Assembly: GCF_029910235.1 (NCBI RefSeq)
Contig: NZ_CP112874.1
Location: 3,915,001-3,979,000 of the forward strand
From: Pseudanabaena galeata CCNP1313
Lineage (GTDB): Bacteria > Cyanobacteriota > Cyanobacteriia > Pseudanabaenales > Pseudanabaenaceae
DNA length: 64,000 nucleotides
Direction: 5' to 3'
Shown here: positions 58,027-64,000 of the stretch, piece after piece
Numbering within the stretch: position 1 is the first letter of the stretch
How the letters are laid out: each line of letters opens with the position of its first letter
Position numbers and translations under genes: made by a program
Notes under the pieces: model-generated
Seen by the model: the letters and a program-made list of their open reading frames with translations, nothing else
Database searches by the model: none
What the model was told of the DNA's origin: nothing

Positions 58027-58190
58027 TACAACGCTTTGCGCTCAGACCAAACCACAAAAAATTTTTAAAAGTGTTGTGAAACAACGCTTTTAAAAATTTT
58101 TTGTGGTTCTGTTGATAGAAAACTGCTGTATGATGTGAATGAGATAAAATTTATAAGCAAGTATGGGCAGGCTCCGTCTGCCCATACTTG
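58027..58190. repeat. TACA-family element and GTATGGGCAG hairpin
   Basis: 58027-58130 (104 bp) runs from TACAACGCTTTGCGCTC to AACTGCTGTA, a TACAGC-family copy. 58158-58190 is CAAGTATGGGCAG with its complement. They lie in the gap 57818-58280, where no gene is seen. Confidence 0.8.
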
Positions 58191-58280
58191 TCTGAAATAA
58201 ATGTAAATGTTGACTGTCTAAACATTTTGTCTACATACAAACTAATTAACCTAATTATTCTGTAATGGCATTCTTTCGTA

Positions 58281-58676
58281 ATGTCTCTTAGTCCAACAGT
58301 TAACAATATTGCTGAGATTCCAGCCTCGGCTCTCGCCTATATCGGAGATGCTGTTTATGAAATGCAAATGCGGTTGCATTATTTACTCCCGCCACGCACC
58401 GCAAAACAGTATCACCAACTCGTAGTTAGTCAAGTAAGAGCCGAGCAACAAGCAAGACTTCTCGAAACAATCGATCTCACAGACTTTGAGTCCGATCTGG
58501 TAAGACGTGGACGCAATGCTGCGGGATCTACACCACGTAAAGTTGATCCCAAGATTTACCAAAGTGCCACAGGATTTGAAGCTTTGATTGGTTATCTTTA
58601 CTTAACCGATCGCGATCGCCTTGACCAAATTTTCACCCAGCTACTTAGCCACATCGATAACCCAGCGCCGCCATGA
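58281..58676 (+). CDS. mrnC: Mini-ribonuclease 3
   Basis: This 131-residue protein is an RNase III-like catalytic domain without a dsRNA-binding domain. Motifs are ASALAYIGDAVYEMQMRLHYLL with the metal-binding Asp, RGRNAAGSTPRKVDPKIYQSATGFEALIGYLYL. It processes 23S rRNA precursors. The gene overlaps rlmB by 4 bp (ATGA), so two 23S rRNA maturation genes are coupled. Confidence 0.93.
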   Translation: MSLSPTVNNIAEIPASALAYIGDAVYEMQMRLHYLLPPRTAKQYHQLVVSQVRAEQQARLLETIDLTDFESDLVRRGRNAAGSTPRKVDPKIYQSATGFEALIGYLYLTDRDRLDQIFTQLLSHIDNPAPP

Positions 58677-60196
58677 CAACGCAACCCAGACTAAAATCCA
58701 AATCCGACAAGAATTCTGACCGAGACGGAGAGAGGAGTTACGAGAAACGCTCCGAGAAGTCTTTTGATAAATATTCCGATAAGCGATCTGATAATCGCTC
58801 TGACAGCAGATCCGATCGCAGCACGGGCAAATATAGCGATAAACGCTCTGATAGCCGATCCGATAGCCGTCCAGAAAAATCGGCAAGATCCTTTGACAAG
58901 CCCTACAAATCTGATAAGCCTTACAAGTCGTCAGATAGAAGCACAGATAGAAATTTTGACAAGCGCTCCGACAGCCGATCTGACTCCTCTAAATATTCAG
59001 GATACGCAGGTAAATCAGACAAATACTCAGATCGTCGCCCCGAAAAAAGTTTTGACAAACCTTTTGAAAAGCGCAGTGACTCATCATCCGAACCGAGATT
59101 TGAGCGCAAGTTTGACAAGCCTGTCGGCAAAAAGTTTGGTGACAAATTCGCCGAAAAGAAATTCGGTGATAAAAAGTTTGGCGATAAAAAGTTTGGAGAC
59201 AAGAAGTTCGGCGATAAAAAGTTTGAACGTAGCGATCGCCCTGATCGTGGCAGTGATCGTAATTTTGGCGATCGCCCTGATCGTAACTTTGGCGATCGCA
59301 AATTTGACCGCGATCGCAACTTCGGCGATCACAAAGTCCCAAACTTTGAGCGCCGCTCTTTGCCACCCGTCTCGCGCAATGTTGATCCCGATGGTGAACT
59401 AGGAATTGTGCCACCCGTTCATAATCCTGAAAATCCTGACATTGTGTATGGTCGTCATGCTGTTGAAGCAGTATTACAAAGCGATCGCAGCATTAATCGC
59501 GTTTGGGTAACGGCAAGATTGCGTTATGCACCAGATTTTTTACCACTGATTGACGAAGCTAAGGCTGCGGGAGCAGTCGTTGATGAAGTCGATAATACAA
59601 GACTGGATCGCATTACGGATAATGGCAGACATCAAGGTATCGCCGTTCAAGTTTCTGCTTACGAATATGCTGATCTTGATGAGTTGATTGTCAAAGCTAA
59701 GGAAAAATCGGCTAATCCTGTCATTGTGATCGCAGATGGTATCACCGATCCCCATAATTTGGGAGCAATTATTCGCAGTGCTGCTGCTCTCGGAGCGCAA
59801 GCCTTAGTAATTCCCCAGCGCCGTGCCGCAGGAATTACAGCCACCGTTGCCAAAGTCGCCGCAGGTACATTAGAGATTTTGCCCGTCGCTCGTGTTGTCA
59901 ATCTCAATCGCGCCCTTGAAAAAATCAAAGAAGCGGGTTTCTGGGTTTATGGAACCATGGCAGGGACAAGCGAATCTATTCACAAAGCCAAATTCTCAGG
60001 GGCGATCGCTTTAGTGATTGGCTCAGAAGATGAAGGATTGAGTCTCTCAGTTCAAAAGAACTGTGACTTTCTCGTTTCTATACCTTTAGATGGAAAAGTG
60101 GAAAGCCTGAATGCATCTGTAGCCACAGGAATGGCTCTGTATGAGATTTTTAGACAACGTTGGGTGAATACGTTAAACCTGAACAATTTGTCTTAA
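58673..60196 (+). CDS. rlmB: 23S rRNA 2'-O-methyltransferase RlmB with long charged N-terminal tail
   Basis: The C-terminal half (about 250-507) is a SpoU-type SAM-dependent methyltransferase. It has an N-terminal L30e-like part (IVYGRHAVEAVLQSDRSI), motif 1 ITDPHNLGAIIRSA, motif 2 VIGSEDEGLS and motif 3 LNASVATGMALYE. The enzyme methylates G2251-type positions of 23S rRNA. The first about 230 residues are low-complexity, rich in Ser, Asp, Lys and Arg, with SDKRSDSRSD and KKFGDKKFGDKKFGD repeats. They probably are disordered and RNA-binding. A tail is known in cyanobacterial homologues, but this one is very long and repetitive. Coupled to mrnC. Confidence 0.92.
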   Translation: MTTQPRLKSKSDKNSDRDGERSYEKRSEKSFDKYSDKRSDNRSDSRSDRSTGKYSDKRSDSRSDSRPEKSARSFDKPYKSDKPYKSSDRSTDRNFDKRSDSRSDSSKYSGYAGKSDKYSDRRPEKSFDKPFEKRSDSSSEPRFERKFDKPVGKKFGDKFAEKKFGDKKFGDKKFGDKKFGDKKFERSDRPDRGSDRNFGDRPDRNFGDRKFDRDRNFGDHKVPNFERRSLPPVSRNVDPDGELGIVPPVHNPENPDIVYGRHAVEAVLQSDRSINRVWVTARLRYAPDFLPLIDEAKAAGAVVDEVDNTRLDRITDNGRHQGIAVQVSAYEYADLDELIVKAKEKSANPVIVIADGITDPHNLGAIIRSAAALGAQALVIPQRRAAGITATVAKVAAGTLEILPVARVVNLNRALEKIKEAGFWVYGTMAGTSESIHKAKFSGAIALVIGSEDEGLSLSVQKNCDFLVSIPLDGKVESLNASVATGMALYEIFRQRWVNTLNLNNLS

Positions 60197-60345
60197 CACC
60201 ATGTTTTAAGTTATATAAACTTATGGAAGAAAAGATGTAGATATAAGGCTTTCCTATTTTTTGAGTTACATTAAAGATATAGGAAAAGTCTTAAATCTAA
60301 GTCTTTATCGCTCACCAAAACCATTCACTTTAGCTATGTAAAATC

Positions 60346-60639
60346 ATGGGTGGTAATTTGTTTAAGAACATTTTCACATCAATTCTCGAAACATTTGGTT
60401 TGGCTGTGTGGATCGAAATTGTTACCGATTCACCTCACTGCACTTATTACTTTGGTCCTTTTACGAGCGCGGCTGAGGCTGAATCAGCCAAGGTCGGTTA
60501 TATAGAAGATTTGGAAGCCGAAGGTTCTAAGGGGCTTGCTATTACTGTAAAGCGCTGTAAGCCTGAAAACCTTACTGTTTATGATGATTCACTGGATTTT
60601 AAGTTTGACCGTTTTCTTGTATTTAGCGGTCAAACCTAA
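60346..60639 (+). CDS. DUF1816 family protein
   Basis: The 97-residue protein matches the DUF1816 family of cyanobacteria: AVWIEIVTDSPHCTYYFGPFTSAAEAESAKVGYIEDLEAEGS, with the conserved aromatic CTYYFGPF and a C-terminal PENLTVYDD. Function unknown; related domains occur beside phycobilisome and CpcD-like proteins. The gene is monocistronic by spacing. Confidence 0.88.
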   Translation: MGGNLFKNIFTSILETFGLAVWIEIVTDSPHCTYYFGPFTSAAEAESAKVGYIEDLEAEGSKGLAITVKRCKPENLTVYDDSLDFKFDRFLVFSGQT

Positions 60640-60705
60640 AACCACTAAATTTATGAATTAGACTAGGGGCTAAAGTCCCTATTTTTTAGTGAGATAAATA
60701 CATAT

Positions 60706-61362
60706 ATGTTATTTGGACTTGGCAAAAAGTTAACACTTCCAACTGCAAGTGAAGCACTTCCTGGAAGAAATTCGGCAATTCCTACAGCCTCTCACCATTT
60801 TGTCAATGGGAAAGCCTTGAAACCACCTTTTCCCGAAGGTATGGAAACTGCTGTTTTTGGTTTAGGCTGTTTTTGGGGAGCAGAGCGTAAGTTTTGGCAA
60901 CAAAAGGGAATCTATGTAACAGCTGTGGGTTATGCCGCAGGGCTAACTCCTAATCCAACCTATGAGGAAGTCTGTTCGGGTAGGACGGGACACAATGAGG
61001 TTGTGTTAGTTGTATTTGATCCCAAGGTGATTAGTTATGCTGATTTGCTGAAAGTTTTTTGGGAATCCCATAACCCCACCCAAGGAATGCAGCAGGGCAA
61101 TGATAAGGGTACGCAGTATCGTTCAGGTATTTATGTGTACAACGATGTCCAACGCAAACTTGCGGAAGATTCGCGAGAAGTCTATCAGGATGCTCTTAAG
61201 GCTTCAGGAATGAAGCAGGGTATTACGACAGAAATTCGTGATGCTGGTGATTTTTATTATGCTGAGGGTTACCATCAGCAGTATCTCGCCAAAAATCCAG
61301 GTGGCTATTGTGGGCTAGGTGGTACAAATGTTTGTTATCCGCCTACTGCCGCAGTTAGCTAA
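60706..61362 (+). CDS. msrA: Peptide-methionine (S)-S-oxide reductase
   Basis: MsrA repairs methionine sulfoxide in proteins. The 218 residues hold the active-site [10 protein letters not shown] with Cys55, [28 protein letters not shown], and the metal-free catalytic region [24 protein letters not shown]. The resolving Cys lies near the C terminus in [17 protein letters not shown] 45-residue N-terminal extension precedes the domain. A strong terminator follows. Confidence 0.95.
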   Translation: MLFGLGKKLTLPTASEALPGRNSAIPTASHHFVNGKALKPPFPEGMETAVFGLGCFWGAERKFWQQKGIYVTAVGYAAGLTPNPTYEEVCSGRTGHNEVVLVVFDPKVISYADLLKVFWESHNPTQGMQQGNDKGTQYRSGIYVYNDVQRKLAEDSREVYQDALKASGMKQGITTEIRDAGDFYYAEGYHQQYLAKNPGGYCGLGGTNVCYPPTAAVS

Positions 61363-61368
61363 AAGCCT

Positions 61369-61397
61369 AAAAAAGCCTCGCAACGCGAGGCTTTTTT
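61369..61397 (+). terminator. Intrinsic terminator after msrA
   Basis: AAAAAAGCCTCGC around AAC with complement and T6. A second hairpin, GAAGTGTCGCGC around GAA (about 61405-61431), lies next to it and would serve the convergent gene. Confidence 0.85.
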
Positions 61398-61436
61398 ATT
61401 CTTGAAGTGTCGCGCGAAGCGCGGCACTTCATTTTT

Positions 61437-62696
61437 TTAAAGGGTTTTTATCACCATTTCCGCTAGCTTTGTGGCTGCTCCCGCTTGTCCACATACTTGT
61501 TTTAAGCGATCGCGCATTTTTGTTAGTTCATCGGGGTGATCAAGATAAAACAAGATTTCCGTGGCAACTTGAGTTGGTGTCAAATCCCCTAAAAGTTCTG
61601 GCACGATCGCTGCACCTGCCCAAATATTCGGCCAAGCTAATAATTGACCTTTTTTTTGAATTTCGGTTATTAGGATGGAATTAATTAAAACCCTGAGAAA
61701 TTTACCCAATACTGGTGCAGTAGCTAGTAAGCCTAAAATTCCGTCCCATCCCACCTTCATATCTACAAAATTAGTAGGTAATAGAACAATCATGGGTTGG
61801 TTGAGGGCTGCTAGCTCGGCAGTATTTGCCCCAACCGTCGTAATGCACAATTGACTGCTTTGGATGAGGGCATGGGCAGGGAATTCACGATGAATCTTAA
61901 TGACTGTGCCTTTAGCAGTTACTAAATTCTCATCGATCAAAGTTGCGGTTGCCCCATCACTATCGTCTGTAGGAAAACTATTTTGAGCAAACTTCGCTAA
62001 GCCTTCTGTGGTAGTGGTTGGGGCTAAGGCAATTGCTAATTCCAGATCAGGACGCTTTTGCTTGAGGATATCGGCGATCGCCACCACTAAAGGCACACCG
62101 ATCTGTAATTTATGTCCTTTGGAACCTGGCATAAAGCAAATTCGTAAGGTAGAGCCAGACTCACTTAGTGACTTTGTTTCTACCCGATCAACCATCAAAT
62201 CTCCGATAACTATTGATTTTTGACGAAATTCTGCTGGGATCTTGTCGGAGATCGCTTGATTACGCACAGCGAATAAATCCGCCCAGCGATACCATCTAGC
62301 TTCCCATTCTGCATAGATTAAAGTTTTGTAACCTAGACGCTTGGCGATCGCTACCGTAAAAAATTGATCCCCGCCTAAAAAAATCACAATTCCTTGTTTT
62401 GCCCATTCCCAGTTAGGGGTTCGACCCCACAATAAGAAATCAAAAAACTGCTCCTGTGGCAATACTCGCTCAACATTAGGAAAGCTTTGGGCGAGTTGCG
62501 CCTCTTTTCCACTGGCGTTCTGACAAGGCGAGAGGGCGATCGAGATGCGAATTTTTGCTAGGGTTTCAGGCGATCGCTGCTGCTCGATTGCCAAAGCCTT
62601 GAGGAAAGGATATACCCATGTCGTTAACTCCCCAGGCCCATTCGACAGAATTAAAATATCTGTGAAAATATTTGTGGGTTGAGGATTGTTAATCAT
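61437..62696 (-). CDS. Lipid-A-disaccharide synthase-related (LpxB-like) protein
   Basis: The 419-residue glycosyltransferase-B-fold protein has GPGELTTWVYPFLKAL near the N terminus, KTLIYAEWEARWYRW in the middle, and a C-terminal LCITTVGANTAELAALNQPMIVLLPTN nucleotide-sugar-binding region. This pattern is that of the cyanobacterial LpxB-related family, which is distinct from true LpxB. No other lipid A genes are in the window, and many cyanobacteria have no classical lipid A pathway. The substrate is therefore uncertain. Confidence 0.82.
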   Translation of the reverse strand: MINNPQPTNIFTDILILSNGPGELTTWVYPFLKALAIEQQRSPETLAKIRISIALSPCQNASGKEAQLAQSFPNVERVLPQEQFFDFLLWGRTPNWEWAKQGIVIFLGGDQFFTVAIAKRLGYKTLIYAEWEARWYRWADLFAVRNQAISDKIPAEFRQKSIVIGDLMVDRVETKSLSESGSTLRICFMPGSKGHKLQIGVPLVVAIADILKQKRPDLELAIALAPTTTTEGLAKFAQNSFPTDDSDGATATLIDENLVTAKGTVIKIHREFPAHALIQSSQLCITTVGANTAELAALNQPMIVLLPTNFVDMKVGWDGILGLLATAPVLGKFLRVLINSILITEIQKKGQLLAWPNIWAGAAIVPELLGDLTPTQVATEILFYLDHPDELTKMRDRLKQVCGQAGAATKLAEMVIKTL

Positions 62697-62904
62697 AGTT
62701 AATAAACTTGTAAATTAATTAGGCTTGTAAATTTAGACAGAGAAATTCGCGCCCTCTCTACTTTATGGGTTGATTGCTAGAAATTGGAATGGCGGGATCG
62801 AATTCACGATAAAATTATGCACTCATGATCGAGTTAAATTAAAAGCTAGTAACGAAGCTTTTTACCCCAATTTTTTACTCAAGTTTTTTATAAGCGTCAC
62901 GCAT

Positions 62905-63771
62905 GTGGATTTAAGTAGTTTATTTGATACACCAAAACCCGTGATCGGGGTCATTCATCTTTTGCCATTGCCTACTTCGCCGCGTTGGGGGAGCAGCCTT
63001 AAAGAGGTCATTGATCGAGCCGAACAGGAAGCAACTGCCCTTGCCGCAGGCGGAGTGCATGGAATTATCGTAGAGAATTTTTTTGATGCTCCGTTTACCA
63101 AAGATCGAGTTGATCCTGCGGTGGTCAGTTCCATGAGTCTGATTGTGCATCGTGTCAAACAGATGGTTGGCATTCCTGTTGGCATTAATGTGCTGCGGAA
63201 TGATGGTCATAGTGCCTTAGCGATCGCCTCCTGTGTTGGTGCAAAGTTTATTCGCGTTAATGTCCTCATGGGCGTAATGGCAACCGATCAAGGCATTATC
63301 GAAGGGGATGCTTACAAGCTGCTCCGATATCGCCGTGAACTAGGTTCAGATGTGAAAATCTTTGCTGATGTTTTGGTAAAGCACGCTCAACCTATTTCTG
63401 TACCGCAGATCGCCGCCGCAGTTCACGATACTGTCCATCGCGGACTTGCCGATGCCGTAATTTTGTCGGGATGGGCGACAGGACATGCTCCAACTTCGGA
63501 GGATCTCAAGGAAGCAAAACTCGCTTGCGGAGATACGCCTCTATTGGTTGGTTCGGGCGCAACGTGGGATAACGTACCGCAATTAATGGAGTATGCTGAC
63601 GGTGTGATTGTCTCTAGCTCTCTCAAGCGCAATGGTCAGATTCAACAGGCGATCGATCCAATTCGAGTCAGTCGTTTTGTCGATGCGGTACGGTTAGATA
63701 TTGCCAATAAAAAAAATAAGCATATTGCTGAACAGGAAATATTGCGATCGCCACCAGTATCAATTGGATAA
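62905..63771 (+). CDS. btpA: Photosystem I biogenesis protein BtpA
   Basis: BtpA is a thylakoid-associated protein needed to stabilise photosystem I reaction-centre proteins. The sequence LFDTPKPVIGVIHLLPLPTSPRWG, then AALAAGGVHGIIVENFFDAPF, ILSGWATGHAPTSEDL and VIVSSSLKRNGQ follows the family along its length. I start at the GTG 62905 (VDLSSLFDT), because homologues begin MDL... at this point. The open frame starts earlier with TTG at 62770 but reads a non-homologous stretch. The Shine-Dalgarno is weak for either start. Confidence 0.93.
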   Translation: MDLSSLFDTPKPVIGVIHLLPLPTSPRWGSSLKEVIDRAEQEATALAAGGVHGIIVENFFDAPFTKDRVDPAVVSSMSLIVHRVKQMVGIPVGINVLRNDGHSALAIASCVGAKFIRVNVLMGVMATDQGIIEGDAYKLLRYRRELGSDVKIFADVLVKHAQPISVPQIAAAVHDTVHRGLADAVILSGWATGHAPTSEDLKEAKLACGDTPLLVGSGATWDNVPQLMEYADGVIVSSSLKRNGQIQQAIDPIRVSRFVDAVRLDIANKKNKHIAEQEILRSPPVSIG

Positions 63772-63779
63772 AATAAAGA

Positions 63780-63910
63780 CTAGAGTTGCATAGCGACTCT
63801 AGTTATACCAAAACCTAAAATAGGTTAGCTATTTATATGTTTTGAAAACCCCTACTGGGTTTGGTTTTTAACTCATAAAAGTGTCGTTACACTTTTGTGA
63901 GTTGGTATTG
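63780..63910. repeat. Hairpin and ATACCAA-family long element after btpA
   Basis: 63780-63802 is GACTAGAGTTGC with complement, a possible terminator. 63803-63910 is the ATACCAA/TTGGTAT element, with AAAACCCCTACTGGGTTTGG and TTTGTGAGTTGGTATT. It is placed directly before the next gene. Confidence 0.77.
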
Positions 63911-63937
63911 TAAATCTATTAGCAGGTAGGTACAAAA

Positions 63938-64000
63938 TTGTCAGGAACAGCTACAAGAAAACGATCTGAGCCTTGGTTGCATCGGTGGTCGCGCCCTGCG
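63938..64000 (+). CDS. Start of a probable vitamin K epoxide reductase (VKOR) family gene (partial)
   Basis: From TTG at 63938, with AGGTAGG 7 bp upstream, 21 codons run to the window end: SGTATRKRSEPWLHRWSRPA after the start. The (R/K)RS.PW(L/I)HRWSR pattern is how cyanobacterial VKOR-family disulfide-forming proteins begin, as I recall them. There is no ATG in this frame between the preceding stop (63920-63922) and the window end. Too little is visible for certainty. Confidence 0.5.
   Translation, partial: MSGTATRKRSEPWLHRWSRPA

Noticed and set aside
58921-59414. Long minus-strand open frames antisense to rlmB
   Set aside because: They mirror the low-complexity codon repeats of the rlmB tail and have no start signals or homology.

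Overview
The window is chromosomal DNA of a cyanobacterium. It carries btpA, vipp1, a high-light-inducible-protein gene, ycf46, ycf35, a GUN4-domain kinase, a DUF1816 gene and many copies of the HIP1 octamer GCGATCGC. The density of intergenic palindromes and the gene content suggest a Pseudanabaena-like filamentous lineage. That placement is inference and was not tested. No prophage, CRISPR array or plasmid backbone was seen.

Layout. 1-3.3 kb: pentapeptide-repeat tail, fatty acid hydroxylase and rhodanese genes, tRNA-Pro, gap1. 3.3-4.8 kb: tandem repeats and an intact 1005-bp IS982-family element. 5-11.6 kb: a Gly-rich secreted protein, two von Willebrand A proteins (one membrane-anchored with an OmpA domain) and a DUF29 gene. 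11.6-15.5 kb: a repeat-rich stretch with gene relics, then a large TPR-CHAT protein. 15.5-21.4 kb: GNAT, tautomerase, kinase-GUN4, HLIP (with an HLR1-like site), a metal-type ABC ATPase (with a Zur-like site), arfB-queE-queC and tRNA-Met. 21.5-31.1 kb: vipp1, recJ, a peptide-type binding lipoprotein, a coupled pair of secreted proteins, and a zinc-ribbon gene with ycf46 and ycf35. 31.2-34.5 kb: repeats and a second CHAT gene whose 5' part was removed at an ISKra4-family insertion. 35-43 kb: PAS-pentapeptide protein, DEAD helicase, site-2-protease relative, cysA. 43-51.8 kb: Rpn relic, TumE/TumA-like toxin-antitoxin pair, TPR protein, TIGR04376 protein, GspC/PilP-like protein, DUF1517, gshB, DUF2252. 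51.8-64 kb: housekeeping genes (glgC, gatA, mrnC-rlmB, msrA, LpxB-like, btpA) and the first codons of a probable VKOR gene.

The most notable content lies between the genes. Nearly every gap holds one or more palindromic elements in several families: (1) 113-bp elements with the IS982 terminal repeats and 5-6 bp target duplications, which look like MITEs mobilised by the IS982 element; (2) elements of about 105 bp bounded by TACAGC/GCTGTA; (3) elements of about 105 bp bounded by ATACCAA/TTGGTAT, found abutting family 2 at two sites; (4) AAACCC/GGGTTT palindromes whose arms differ between copies yet stay complementary around a 3-nt loop; (5) units bounded by AACTGATGTTACGTGGAA-like ends with unrelated interiors. 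The changing but self-complementary arms suggest that one arm is rewritten from the other. This is the best candidate in the window for an under-described process.

Most genes are single or in short operons: arfB-queE-queC, mrnC-rlmB (ATGA overlap), tautomerase-GNAT, TumE-TumA (ATGA overlap), and the secreted pair at 27.2-28.2 kb (ATGA overlap). Many palindromes sit directly after stop codons and may also act as terminators.
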